A DNA stretch of 64,000 bases from Oegoconia quadripuncta (taxonomy: Eukaryota > Arthropoda > Insecta > Lepidoptera > Autostichidae): NCBI GenBank assembly GCA_949316235.1, contig OX438748.1, forward strand, positions 5,707,001-5,771,000. Direction: 5' to 3'. The notes beneath the pieces were generated by a model, which did not search any database, had not been told where the DNA came from, and saw only the letters and a program-made list of their open reading frames with translations. Of this stretch, positions 42,565 to 53,844 are shown piece after piece (position 1 is the stretch's first letter; each line of letters opens with the position of its first letter). Made by a program: the position numbers and the translations under genes.

Positions 42565-42950
42565 TTAAGATTATATATATAGCTGCCACCATCTTATTTA
42601 AATCTGCCGCCAAACATAATGTTAATAGCATTGTAGTGTTCCGGTTGTCAGAGATAAGATAGCCAGTTCCCAAATAAGGCGGGGTTTCCGGCTCATTACG
42701 CTTTGGGAAACCCAAATTCTCTAGGCCTCAATCACGACGTTAAGTGAAGATGAGGGCGAAGGTGGTAGCGTACTGACCCGGAAACCCCATCTTATTTGGG
42801 GGACTGACTATCTTATCTCTGACAACCGGAACACGACAATGCTAGGCAGATTTAGATAAGATGGTGGTAGCTAGCCAGGCAGACATGTAAAATGCCCTAC
42901 CATCTACCAAATCGAGTACTAAATATGTACCCCGCTGGGGATCATACCCG
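42565..42950. mobile_element. Two SINE A pieces head to head (inverted pair)
   Basis: 42570-42700 is SINE A in plus-sense ('ccggttgtcagagataagat'); 42722-42950 is SINE A in minus-sense ('atcttatctctgacaaccgg'). Both have 'cttatttggg' or its complement where other copies have 'acatttgggg'. Together they can fold into a stem of about 100 bases. Confidence 0.72.
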
Positions 42951-42984
42951 CGAGGTGGTTATAATATCTTATTATAAATATAAA

Positions 42985-43150
42985 TAATCTTACTTCGGCA
43001 GTGTAAATACTATTATCAAACCGTTTTCCTTCATCACCAGTTCGTAAACATCCCACTGCACGGATATAGACCTTCCCGCATATTGACGGAGTATGGGCCA
43101 TAGTCCGCCACGCTGGCCCAGTGCGGGCTGGGGACTTATAAGGTCCCCAG
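42985..43150 (-). repeat. SINE C-related fragment
   Basis: 'gagtatgggccatagtccgc' and 'cacgctggcccagtgcgg' match the block at 43545-43590. It is followed by a small palindrome around 'tccccagcgggtggggga'. Confidence 0.5.
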
Positions 43151-43477
43151 CGGGTGGGGGACGTTTGCCTTACAACACATTAAAAATATTTAAAAAATCT
43201 ATTGAACCATTTTGCTTACAGGAAAAGTAAAAAGAAACAGTTATATTTCATAAGAGTTGGATGACGTGAACTTTATGTACAAACCAAGAAGCTTTTAGTC
43301 TCTAGTTGATTCAATTTGATCATTGTGGAGAAGTTTCTCAAAGTTTCGCTGAGTGTCGTTGAAGATTTAGAGGCCTCCTCACCAGAAGGGACTGTTCACT
43401 AGGTTAACTGATTATATGTTAAAGAATTTTGTAAATTCATTTATCTACATATAATTTATCGTTGATTGTATAATTCA

Positions 43478-43700
43478 TCATCTCGGCCCGTAAACATCCC
43501 ACTGCCGGGATAATAGGCCTTCCCTCGCATAATGAGGGAGTATGGGCCATAGTCCACCACGCTGGTCCAATGCGGGTTGGCGACTTCACATGTCTTATAA
43601 GTTTTATTTCTCAGGCATGCAGGTTTCCTCAGGATGTTTTCCTTCACCATTTTAAGAGCAGTCGGATATGCACATAAGTAATTAAATATTTTGATAAAAG
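43478..43700 (-). mobile_element. SINE C-related copy
   Basis: It reads minus: 'ctgctcttaaaatggtgaag', then 'gcatgcctgagaaataaaac', then 'ggactatggcccatactccc'. The 'gaggaaacctgcatgcctga' portion is shared with the SINE at 7959-8200. Confidence 0.6.
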
Positions 43701-45385
43701 AATAAATCATTACCAATACTACGTATATTTGACTTAATATTGTGAATAGATAGATATATAGTGGGGTTTATAGACCTTTAATTTTTCAGTCTTTTAAAAT
43801 GTGGTAATGGCTCGTAAAAACGTAATAAAACTTTAGGTCAGGGTTGCTCTTTAAATAATTCATCGGACGCTTCCTCGTAACGAGCGGTTTAGCTTTCATG
43901 GGTACTTATATCTCAAATAGATCTTGAAAACCTGGATCAATAGCGGCCAGATTATTATATAATATGTTTGTATCTTCTCATCAGTGAATCTTGGTCAGGG
44001 TACGATGGGACTGTCATGTCTAGAAGGACTCAAGTCCCTAAATTAAATAAAGATTAAAAAAAAAAAAAAAAGATCTTGAAAAGGATTTGACAGAGACTGT
44101 AGTGATGTGATATTTGTGGCTCTAGAGGCCAAAGGTGTACAAAAATCACGTGTACAAGGGTGTTGATTTATAAAGAAACACCATAAAAATTACTCACCGT
44201 CGTCCGTCACCTCACTTTGATCTTAACACTACCCAAAAGCATTTGAAACTTGAGATAATGTGTTATCTCATATATCACCTCAACACATATTTTTGACCCA
44301 AAATGCCCATGCATTATGCATTATCAGATTATACAGAGCGAATGTCTCCAATAATGTAATTTTCCCTATGTCTGTTATTCTTCACACCGGAACATACACA
44401 TACATACGGACATACGGACAGGAGACTCTTTGTGACCTTAGAAAGTTTTATCATTTTTAATCAACACCAAACTCATTTAAAATTACAGTAGGCCCACGAC
44501 TGTCCGATTACTAGAGAATACCAGTGTTTCGCTCGTTTTGGGCAAATCTACACTTTTTGTATTACTGTGGAATACGCATAATATTTGATGTTTCTGTTTT
44601 ACTTGTGTTTTATTGATTTCATTTGATCTACCATAAAATGTAAGATTGTTAAATATGAGTGAACATAGATGCAAATAAATGCTTATCTATCAAAACATTA
44701 ATCGGTGTCGTGGCTACATGTATCCAAGACAATATTTGTTTATATATTTATGTATTCGGAACATAATCATATAATATTATATTCAAACATAACGTCACTA
44801 CCTTTATCCCAAAATGAGTGGTCAGACATATCGCTAACAACAGTGTTTGGGTGTTTAAAATGGTAAAAAAATCCATTGTTCACCTTATGAAATATACAGA
44901 AATGCACACGTCACAAGGAGTGAGCCAACACAGCACTGACATGTAATATTACACAGTTATATTAGTCTTACTTAATATATTTGAGAAATTCAATTCCCGA
45001 TACTATGTATATCACAATTAAAGATGAACACGTCATTCATCAATTTGTACAATTAAGGCTGCGCCGAGCGAAAGACGCGCGCGCTGTTTAGGTATTTCGC
45101 TTGATGCGAATGTGCGTATGGCAGACCGAACACCGTCCGAGCGTAAACATATGTAACTCACATTTTCTTTATTGGGGGTTGTATTGGATTTCTTCTCGCA
45201 ATAATTTTCAGGGCTATTTAGTATCAATTATTTTTACTTTGTCTACTCCTTTTTAATATTGACCAAATGTGCTAAAAATTAAAACAAAATCCTTGTTAAA
45301 TTTAATTTTTATTGATCTTTTAGGAAAGTTTATCAATAATGTAAAACTATTGGTGATGTTGCAAAATCTACAGATTATAAAACGC
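43700..45385. other. No recognised gene
   Basis: Contains an A-run at 44057-44071 that may be a retroelement tail. A GC-rich patch sits at 45057-45145, with no splice or promoter signals I can defend. Confidence 0.4.
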
Positions 45386-45390
45386 AAAAG

Positions 45391-46800
45391 TTCAATTCAA
45401 TTCAATTTATTAATGTGAAACACAGGTATAAAAGATGTTAGTAAATATTATGGTATAAGTAACACTGTGATCTACTCCATTTTGATGATTGTGATCCATT
45501 TTGGCATACAAAAAAAATGGTTAGTTATTTATCTAAGGTAGGTACATAGGCTTATCTAAGATGGTAGGATTTTTTTGCAAAAAAAAAAGACAAATATATT
45601 ACAGTAGATACCCATTAGCTTAGTTTCGAAAATTAATATTATAATTCCATGTCAATTATTAAGGACAATGTTAAAATTGTAAAATACGATTGAAATTGGT
45701 AAATAAAAATGTCAAATTGAAATGAAATTAGATTAAAATTACATAGTCATGGAATATTTAACATGAATTATATTCAGTCATTTATACATTATTCAACACA
45801 TAGAGTCAATAATAATATAACAAGTCAAATAGTAACTCAATGCAAATTAACAACTGCAAATTTAAATTAGGTGCTGTTTTCCCGCTCAGAAACAATCAAG
45901 CAGATTTGTCATTCAAGAAATCTTTAATGGAATAATGTGTGTTTCTATTAAATATTTAAACAACGAACTCTTGAATGTACTTAGATCATGAAATTCTCGA
46001 ATGAATTTAGGTATCTTATTGTATATTATTGGTGCCATTGCAAAGATGCTATTTCTAAAAAGTGTAGTTTTACAGGATACTAAACGTAACTGATCACGTC
46101 GCCGTGCTCGTTTAACATGTTCAAAATGCTCAGGATTAGACCGAACAAAAATTGCAGTCTCGTAAATATAAATAGAAGGAACCGTGAGTAAATTCAGCTG
46201 CTTATAGAAGGGTTTGCAAGAATCTGTGCGTCGCAAATTACAAATAACTCTTATACATCGCTTCTGGGCTATAAACACTTGTTCATTGTCTGTGGCATTC
46301 CCCCAGAAAATTATACTATATCTCAGAGTAGAAGCTACGTAGCCATGATAGGCCGTAAGTACAGCTCCGCGGTTAACAGTTTTGCTTAAGATATGTAATG
46401 CATATGAGAACTTTGTTACTTTTTTGCATACTTCATTTATTTGTGTCGTCCATTCCATGTTACTGTCAATATTAATACCCAAGAATTGAGTTACTGATGC
46501 TTCATCCACCGTTTTACTATTATATTGTACATTTTGTTGTCATATTTAAATGGTTTCTTTGTTTAAAGTTCATTATTTTCGTTTTGTCTAGGTTAATCTT
46601 AAGGTTATTACATTCCAACCAGTCAATGATAGATGAAAGACTGCTGTTGATATCCTCTTCATCCTCATATACCACAGTGCTATCATCGGCAAATAACACC
46701 ATAGGATGATTTGTAGATTTCGGAATGTCATTTATATATATTAGAAAAAGGAGTGGGCCTAATACACTGGCCTTGAGGTACACCGTAGTGCACATGTCTA
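45391..46800 (-). mobile_element. 5'-truncated CR1/L2-group LINE
   Basis: Reverse-transcriptase sequence runs from the YGVPQG region at about 46795 through FADDSTVV to a C-terminal domain, followed by a 3' UTR that ends in repeated 'aattg' units (45391-45408, minus strand). The 5' two thirds of the element are missing. The insertion point lies inside a Mutator-domain-like exon. Confidence 0.75.
45913..46795 (-). pseudogene. LINE reverse transcriptase, C-terminal part, broken
   Basis: The conserved RT motif C is FADDSTVV, followed by IDWLECNNLKINLDKTKIM and the later domain QFLGINIDSNMEW, RYSIIFWGNATD and QKRCIRVICNLRR. It ends ETHIIPLKIS with a stop at 45913. A stop and a frame change lie at about 46510-46522, and a one-base shift lies in the YGVPQG-SVLGP region near 46780. 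Dead copy; the layout fits the CR1/L2/Crack group. Confidence 0.8.
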
Positions 46801-46987
46801 GTTCCAGATGTATAGGATTGTATGTATGTATACAACCAAGTGCTGAGTTATGACTTGAAATTTCTTGTAGTTGTTGATAAATGTAAGTAAAATTTATAAT
46901 TCTGTTTCCGTTTATTGTAATTTCTTCTTGCTCTTCATTTTCAATATCTATATTTAATTCAAAATCAGACGTTTCTTGCGGAGATTC
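46520..46987 (-). CDS. Chimeric exon: Mutator-domain-like N-part fused in frame to LINE RT
   Basis: A splice acceptor (ctgttttttttag) precedes GAATCTCC. The exon is open for 155 codons. The first 64 read ESPQETSDFELNIDIENEEQ, then ITINGNRIINFTYIYQQLQE and ISSHNSALGCIHTYNP. The INGNRI...Q-L..I motif resembles the start of the Mutator-like domain found in many insect proteins of transposase origin. The rest (from about codon 71) is LINE RT sequence up to the stop at 46520. The fusion looks like LINE insertion into an older exon with the frame kept by chance. Whether it is transcribed is unknown. Confidence 0.45.
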   Translation of the reverse strand, partial: ESPQETSDFELNIDIENEEQEEITINGNRIINFTYIYQQLQEISSHNSALGCIHTYNPIHLELDMCTTVYLKASVLGPLLFLIYINDIPKSTNHPMVLFADDSTVVYEDEEDINSSLSSIIDWLECNNLKINLDKTKIMNFKQRNHLNMTTKCTI

Positions 46988-47086
46988 CTAAAAAAAACAG
47001 CATTACTAGTAGTTGTCCAAAATAAGTTATTCAGTCAATTATGAAAACTCTTATCAAATGTCCAATTGAAATAAGTGCGTTCCTTG

Positions 47087-47293
47087 TGTACGGTGAATGT
47101 ATCTATGTAACATAAGAAAGAACTTACACTATGGCGACGTTGTCGAAAAAAAAATTCACTCCCCAATCCCCAAACAAATCGGCAATCAGCTGATCGAAAT
47201 TAGGATGGGAAATAAATTTTTTGTTATTTTTTTTCAACCATGTCGCCACAGTGAAAGTCGTTTGTTATGTTACATACCTACATTCACCGTACA
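47087..47293. mobile_element. Foldback MITE with TGTACGGTGAATGTA ends
   Basis: The left arm tgtacggtgaatgta, tatgtaacataa and atggcgac is mirrored on the right by gtcgccac, ttatgttacata and tacattcaccgtaca. The arms are some 75 bases long around a short centre. It lies between the two presumed coding exons of the 46.5-48.1-kb gene. Confidence 0.75.
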
Positions 47294-47317
47294 AATTGGA
47301 CCTTATATTTGCTACAA

Positions 47318-47423
47318 TTACAAGAACTGACCATTATCAATTTGCGTTGTAGTTTTATTTTTTTTCTTGAATCTCGTCTTGCTTATTAATTTATAATATC
47401 TTTTTTTACGGTTTCCCATTTTA
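47318..47423 (-). CDS. Short basic coding exon of the Mutator-like gene candidate
   Basis: The acceptor ttgtttcag at 47424 is followed by TAAA and an ATG at 47417-47419. The frame reads MGNRKKRYYKLISKTRFKKK, then NKTTTQIDNGQFL and stops at 47318. A short, very basic N-terminus is common in insect Mutator-domain proteins. The only reasonable donor (AATG|GTCAGT) is in phase 1, which does not match the phase-0 start of the 46987 exon, so the gene is probably broken or misread here. It could alternatively be an unrelated exon. Confidence 0.35.
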
Positions 47424-47952
47424 CTGAAACAAATAATAGTTTATTACTGTAATGAATGACGCCATTGCAGTTTTCTTAACTTGGCTCATCTTGTCGAACT
47501 CCACCCAACTAGACCAATATATTGTCAATCCGAAATTTTATTTCGAAAAAATAATGAATGATTAAATAAGTGAAAGAATACTCTTTATTGCACAAGAAAT
47601 GAAACAACAGTAATATAGGTACTACAGTTATGATAAACTACATTGTACAACTGCGGTGACCTCTTCCGGACAACCGGTGGTTAAAAGAAAATTAAAATTA
47701 AAATTTAAAAAAAAAGAGAGGTTATTAGAAAGGACAGCTTTACTAAAAATATATGATAATTATAACATGACAGACAAAACCAGAATAAAGTTGCTACGCA
47801 ACTGACCAATGTCTTAATGAAAGTACAGAACAATAACCTAAATGTAATATGTACATACATCACATATACTTCACTACTGTAACGTCTCTTGGTATTTTTT
47901 GTATGCAAGAAAAAGTTAGCAGTCTATTTAAAACTCCGAAAAATATACTTAC

Positions 47953-48053
47953 ACCGTTTTCGGCCGTCGCCGGTACACGAAATGACGCGATCGGTGTGTA
48001 TAGTTGCGCTCAACAAAGTGACGTGCGCTCGCTCTGAACACTTGTGGGCGACT
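47953..48053 (-). other. Candidate non-coding first exon (5' UTR)
   Basis: It runs from the initiator A at 48053 to a strong donor (GT|GTAAGTAT, intron from 47952). It is GC-rich relative to its surround and has no ATG-initiated frame of note. It would splice to the acceptor at 47424 or, if it belongs to another minus-strand gene such as the synaptotagmin, to a further exon. Confidence 0.45.
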
Positions 48054-48084
48054 GAATCACAGCGATGCGCGACATTATTTTATA
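48050..48084 (-). promoter_or_regulatory. TATA box plus initiator (core promoter)
   Basis: TATAAAA lies at 48078-48084 and TCAGTC, an insect initiator match (TCAKTY), at 48050-48055. The presumed +1 A is at 48053, exactly 31 bases from the first T of the TATA box. Surrounding CpG-rich sequence (47950-48105) contrasts with the AT-rich flanks. Confidence 0.55.
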
Positions 48085-48549
48085 TCGCCGCGCGGCCGCC
48101 ATAGTAAAAATGTATGGCGGATTTGAAGCGCATTTTGATAAATTCATATCTTAATTGCCTAATACAATTTTTTATATTGGAGACGGTAAATTTGTAGTAT
48201 AAATACTCCTGTTTCGGTTGAACTAAAAATAAGCGTAGATTTCTAATGTTATAAACTAAAAAAATACTTAACGCCACCATACGTTTTTTGCATTTTTGTC
48301 TAACTTTCCGTAATTTTGTAGAGTAATGTATAAATAATTTTAACATTTTTCCACGGAGTAAATATTTAGACATTCTTCGTCATGGTAAAAGTATTTTTTT
48401 TAAATGTGTATATCAAGTATTGTTGAATTTATCAACTTAACAGTAACTGCTGTTTTAGCACATTTCCCTCGGCGCAGGCTTAATGATAATAAGCCCTCTT
48501 CACATTTAAAGTAAATTCTCTTACAACGGCATGAGTTTTTTTTTTCAAG

Positions 48550-48806
48550 TTTTCGCACTAAAATCGAATTGGCCTGTAACATTAGATACTGGACTGTACA
48601 GATTTAAATGTAATAAAGCAATAAATGATATTTTCAATAATGCTAGTACCAGATTGAAAGGCCTGCAATTCTTTGTGGAAAACCAATTGTGGAAAACAGG
48701 ACAACTTCCTTACAAACAAAATTCTCAATTAGCATTTATTTCTTGGTACGCAATTACAGGAACAGGTAATTGCCCGGATTGTAATAAAACAAGAACGAGA
48801 CAGCAG
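48550..48806 (+). CDS. Candidate exon of unknown family
   Basis: A pyrimidine tract and acceptor (ttttttttcaag) precede an open frame. It begins FALKSNWPVTLDTGLYRFKC, continues KAINDIFNNASTRLKGLQFF and ends NCPDCNKTRTRQQ at a donor-like CAG|GTAGGT, four codons before a stop. Amino-acid composition looks protein-like, with a possible CPDC knuckle. I do not recognise the family, and no partner exon was found. It may be a retroelement remnant. Confidence 0.3.
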
Positions 48807-48819
48807 GTAGGTGAGTAAA

Positions 48820-51050
48820 CAATTAATTTTCTCCGTTTACTTTATAGCTCTGAGATTTGTGACGAAGTCAACCAATTAGAGTGTTTAATTAGTTAAAAGC
48901 GTGTTTATTATTTCATTAGGAAAAAGAATCAGTATAACTTTTTCTCGGCTTGTAAATTTGAATGTAAATATCAATCATTCGACATTAAATTTTGTAAAAT
49001 ATTCATAAAAATCGATTACTTGTCTTACTATAACAGAACTTTATTGGAATGTACTTTATGGAACGGTGGTCGGTAAATCAATATCGATATCCATAGTTAA
49101 TAAACTACCATCATGTCAATTATAAGGGTCGGGAATAACAAATGTACCTCGCTTTCGAAGCAATTTGATAATTTATTAATTTAACACTTTATTGTATATA
49201 AACATGCATATTAAAGAAAAATAAGAACCAGGACAGTATTAAAATATACCAAAGGCGAGCTTATCTCTATAAGAGATTTCTTCCAGCAAGGAGACAATTG
49301 AGGAACAGGTAGCTTAAAAGTAGACAGAGAGTTATACTTACAAAAACAGAAGTTATAAATAAACATACAACTGATAAATAAAAGAAAATTTATCTATCTA
49401 AAACACATCTAAAAAACCCTTTCAATATTGAGAAAAAAACATTGTATAAACATTAACGAGGTAAAAGCCCCATCATATCCAATTTTCTTTTTGGTCGCCC
49501 CTCAATTAACTACGACGCTACATGATATGGGATAGCATCTATGTAACATAGTAATAAATTTAATGTCAAACTGTGTTTGATAGGGTATCAAACAATATTT
49601 TAATTAGAACCTTAGAGAATAGTAAACATCCCAAGTTTATAGTCTATAGACTCCAATACATGATGACACAATATATCCATTAATCAAAAATTTGCAGGTA
49701 ATAGGAAGTTTTGCAACACTGATAATTAACAGAGTCACATATTAATAAATAATTTAAAAATAATAACGTTCTAAGGTAAGTGCTCCCTTACCCTCTTACT
49801 GGAGGATAATGAAGGCTGACATTTCATGGGACAATGGATTTACGAGACACTTTGCTGTCAGAAAGCATCATTAAACGTTGTCTACAGAAAGCCGACGTCA
49901 TTTCTTTATTGCGTCAATGGTCGTTAAAGGATTTTGAAGTGAATTGGCGAAGGATTGGATTGAAATATTGACAGGCATTTGTAACTAAGAAATTATGAAT
50001 ATTGCAAAATTTATTCGAGGACAAAATTGAAGAAGAGTTGCTTTGAATCGCCAAACCGACACATAACATGTTCAACGACACTGAACAAGACGATTATCCA
50101 CAGCGGACAAAGTCTCGAAACATTAATAGCAACAGTAGGTAGGTTGCTGAAATGTTGGTATTTCATTTAATGTAAGTGGGAATGTATTTTTGTAGATAAT
50201 ATTTTCATTTAGGCATATCTTAATTAATTCGCGTATTTTCATTCTACGATCTACACATTCGTCTGTGTTTTCCTTACCTAAACCAACACAGCTACTTTCT
50301 GTTCTCTCATTCATATTCCATTATATCATAAATTCATAACGTAGCAAAAAGTAAGCACATAATTTGAAAACATTATTTAAATGAAAGAAAAGAAAACCAA
50401 TTCCAAACTTTGACGAAATATATTACTCAAGGTTAGCTAAAGGCTATAGCGTAAAGAACAGTGGTTATTGGAGTTAGATAAAACTTGTTCTAAGATAAAT
50501 TTCAAGGTAAAAATATCCCCAGGGAGCAACTTAACCATCCTGCCTCGAGGTATCGACCGGCCTTGTCCAACCTTGTCTAGGTTGTGTAGGTATACTCTTT
50601 TAATACTTCTAAGGTGCTTCACCGACTGTGACGCAAGACAGCGCCAGTCGGTCAAACCGAGAGCAATAATGCGGTATGGTGCTTCAAGAGTCGTGAACCA
50701 TGTTAAGAGGAACGTACGGATTTTCAAACAAACTTACGAGTACCAGTTGATATTTTTTGGAATGAGTGTCCTATGACCTATTTTAATGAAGCTAAGTTGA
50801 AGAAATGAAGTTAAGCCAAGTCGGTGACCTATTGGCGCGGTTTAAGAAGACTGACTGTCAGCGCAGTCCGTGTTGTATATGAAATCAAGGGGCCCAGCTT
50901 CACTCGTCCTCCTTCCGTATAGGGTGGGCTTCAGTGCCACTTTGCATTTCACACTCCCATTTGTCGAGGGGGGAAGTGAGAAATTTATTTTTCCTACTTA
51001 TATACACGACTTCTTTCTTAAATTAGTCTGGGGTCTAAGGCAGAAATAGA
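48820..51050. other. No recognised gene
   Basis: AT-rich. Overlapping open frames on both strands at about 50437-50776 carry no recognisable domain; I regard them as chance. Confidence 0.4.
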
Positions 51051-51052
51051 GT

Positions 51053-51262
51053 CACGTAGGGCACCGTCTACCATCAGTAAGCGCCGTGTCCAGTACCACT
51101 GTCGATCCCAGCCCACTGGAGTTACAGTGGGAGGATTGTGGAGGTGGGATTGACTGTCAGGTGGCTACAAATGCACCAATCTGCACTGGGCTTGCGTGGT
51201 GGATTATGGCTCATGCTGTCTCCTAATGAGAAGAGGCTGCGCTTCAACAGTGCAGATGTGCC
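51053..51262 (+). repeat. Repeat family D copy with upstream part
   Basis: Starts 'cacgtagggcaccgtctacc' and ends with the family signature 'gactgtcaggtggctac' and 'ctaatgagaagaggctgcgc'. Confidence 0.55.
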
Positions 51263-51379
51263 ATTAGCCAGTGAAATATGAAGCGAAACCTACCTAGTTT
51301 GGAAGAACTTTGCTTGGTGGACTAGAGAGTGATGTCTAGATACTTGAAACACCTAATTATATACCCTGTAATCTAAAAG

Positions 51380-51600
51380 TTTAAAACTGTCGAGAAGATT
51401 AAAACTTTGTCTCTGACATTCAATCTATATTCGGGGAGAAAGTTATAATATATCAAATTTCATCCAAATTGATCAAAAGTGATTAAGGTCAAGTTCTAGC
51501 CCGTTGTGCATAAAAAAATCAGTTCATCCGTTTCGTCGTGATTAAGCAACAAAGTAACAAACAAAGAAACAAATATTCAAACTTTCGCCTTTATAATACT
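51380..51600 (-). repeat. Dispersed repeat, related to 26206-26395
   Basis: Contains 'gttcatccgtttcgtcgtga' and 'caacaaagtaacaaac'. It is interrupted by 'gcccgttgtgcataaaaaaa', a SINE A-type 3' tail. Confidence 0.5.
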
Positions 51601-52020
51601 AGTTAGATTATATATGCCGTTTTGTGATCAATACCCAGTTTGTCAGCGACATCATAAATATACGAACGTGATTCTAGAATACATACACAGTGGAATTCCG
51701 CTATTTTGACAATGTCAAAAATCTGTACTGAATTAGTGTCAAATAGTGCCCGAAGGAAAAAAAAATGTACTACTTTAGTTTAAGCGTTATTCAATATTTT
51801 AAATGAGCATTCTGGCGTCACGTGTTGCTGGAATCCTTATTCTCATACGCAGAGACTGCATTACTATCCTACATACTACTATATCCCATTATTGTTTAGG
51901 ATATCTCTGACCACCCAATATGGGATAATGGGCGTGACATTATGTCTATCCCAAAAAACTGGGCATAAATAGTGCCACCAAAATAGAAAAGTCCCATAAA
52001 TAGTTTTCCAAAAATAACGA

Positions 52021-52235
52021 ACTTATTTAGATTCCCTTGTGAAAAGGAGCGGCGCCGATGACAGACTTTTTGTAGCCGGACAAATAAATCCAAATCGAAA
52101 AATTATGTCCGCGAGGTTGTAATGTAATGTATGATATTTTTATGCAATAACACACGGAGAACAAAAAAGTGCGGCCGAGACTAAAACTTCTCGTCTGTGC
52201 TGCCCCTTTTCATAAAGTCTAAATAACTTCGTGTA
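52021..52235. mobile_element. Inverted-repeat element, copy 1
   Basis: The left arm 'ttatttagattcccttgtga' with 'aaaagg' pairs with right-arm 'ccttttcataaagtctaaat'. The interior has 'tatgtccgcgaggttgtaat' and 'cacacggagaacaaaaaagt', shared with the element at 53845-54312. Confidence 0.6.
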
Positions 52236-52384
52236 TGCAAGCATCACGCACATGTAAATACTGCTCGTGCTCCACTTTTTCATAGATGGTATCGACTTTA
52301 TGTGATAGATAGATAGTAATCTTCATTTAACCTATTTCACGGCACACACGATTAGGCATACATACAAGAGGGATCATTTTCCTG

Positions 52385-52510
52385 CCATTATCCCAGTTTA
52401 GGTGGGGTCGGCAAAATATGTCTTCCTCTTCCACTCTCCTCTATCAGCTGTCATCTCCGTACTCACTCCTTTCACACACATATAATTCATTTTCAGTGAA
52501 GATGAGTTCA
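52385..52510 (-). repeat. LINE-like dispersed repeat
   Basis: 'tcccagtttaggtggggtcg' and 'tctcctctatcagctgtcat' match a common moth repeat; a related piece is at 1070-1235. Confidence 0.5.
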
Positions 52511-52519
52511 GAAGGTCTG

Positions 52520-52706
52520 ACCCGGAAACCCCAACACATTTGGGGGACTGGCTATCTTATCTCTGACAACCGGAACAAAACAATCGGACATTTAAAATGC
52601 CTTACCACCAACCCAACCGAGTACTTAAACAGTACACCGCTGGGGATCGAACGTGCAACCTCCGAATCGTAAACCCAATGTTGTTTACATTGAGCCACGG
52701 AGGCGG
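52520..52706 (-). mobile_element. SINE A copy, 3'-truncated and internally deleted
   Basis: It retains the head (cctccgtggctcaatg) and 'ccggttgtcagagataagat', but lacks the segment with 'gctagccaggcgg' and the A tail. 'aaggtctg' occurs at both edges (52512-52519 and 52720-52727), possibly a target duplication. Confidence 0.7.
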
Positions 52707-52859
52707 TTAAAAAGAAAGAAAGGTCTGCTCCAGGAAGAAAGGTATTTTTTTTCTTGTGTATGTATGAATACAGATTTCGATGTTACTTCCAGTAGGGTAA
52801 ACGGTTTTGACCGGTAGACCGATTTTGATGTACAAGGTGTCGTGTGTTGGCAATATATA

Positions 52860-53250
52860 AAATATCATCATCATCGTCATATCATCCGATGGACCCCCAC
52901 TGCTGGACAGAGGCCTCCCACAAAGATCCCCACAACGATCGATCCTTCCCTGTCGACGCTGCGTCTTCCGTTGCGTGGTCGCCACTCGAGAACTTTTCCG
53001 CCCTAACGGCCGTCGGTTCTACGAGTAATGTGCCCCGCCCACTGCTACAAAAGTTTGGCAATTCTACGGGCTACATCGGTCACCTTAGTTCTCGTGCGGA
53101 TCTCGTCATTTCTGATTCGATCCCGCAGTGAGACTCCGAGCTTAGCTCTCTCCGTTGTCATTTGGGTGACCTTGAGCCTTCTATGTGGATCTTAGTGAGT
53201 GACCACGTTTCACTTCGATATATCAACACTGGCAACACTACTGTTTTGAG
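52860..53250 (-). pseudogene. RTE-type LINE reverse transcriptase C-terminal end
   Basis: The complement encodes, with stops, the usual ending of a very common moth LINE: an SVLPVLxYxSETW-like stretch at the high end (53230), then IESEMTRSA, and W-G-S-L-W/VQQW at the low end (52890). The largest of the RTE pieces in this window. Confidence 0.68.
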
Positions 53251-53844
53251 ACATTGCGGTATAAATATAAAATATGCTGTCGGTTGTTAACCCATCACAG
53301 TTAATATAGATTTTATCATCGTGTAACATAAACATTAATTAATTAGAAACTATAATGTGCGTTTACTTAAAATTAATCAAAACCATGTACATACACACAA
53401 CACTCAAATACCTAAGTAAACTTTACATAGGCACAGCCGGGACCACTCTCCGCCCCTATTTACTAAGCTAAATCCGAGCTTAGTTCAATAAATACCCTTG
53501 TACTAGCGAAGGCAGACGGGTTATCCACTTTAACAAGGTGTGTAAACAATTTTCGGACATCACAAAGTTTAGGTTGATAAGGCCCCTTAAAAATATTGTG
53601 TTTTAACCGACTTCAAACAAAGAGGCGATTTTATATATTTTTTATAAGAACCCATATTTTGTTAAATTAATTAGTAATGGATTTTTAAAATTATTTATTT
53701 GCTTTATTTGTCCCATTTTAGAACACAAGTATGGTTTTGGTGGATTAATTATTTTCATGTACGATGGGCTAGTGCTTGAGCTTGAGCTCACACCTGATGT
53801 TTAGTGAAAGTGAAGCTTTCAAAAACAATCGAGTTATTTCGATC

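Noticed and set aside
48400..48582. Minus-strand frame opposite the candidate exon
   Set aside because: No domain, no splice context and overlap with AT-rich sequence.
50437..50776. Pair of overlapping frames of about 100 codons
   Set aside because: Nothing recognisable and no exon signals; a chance product of a GC-richer patch.
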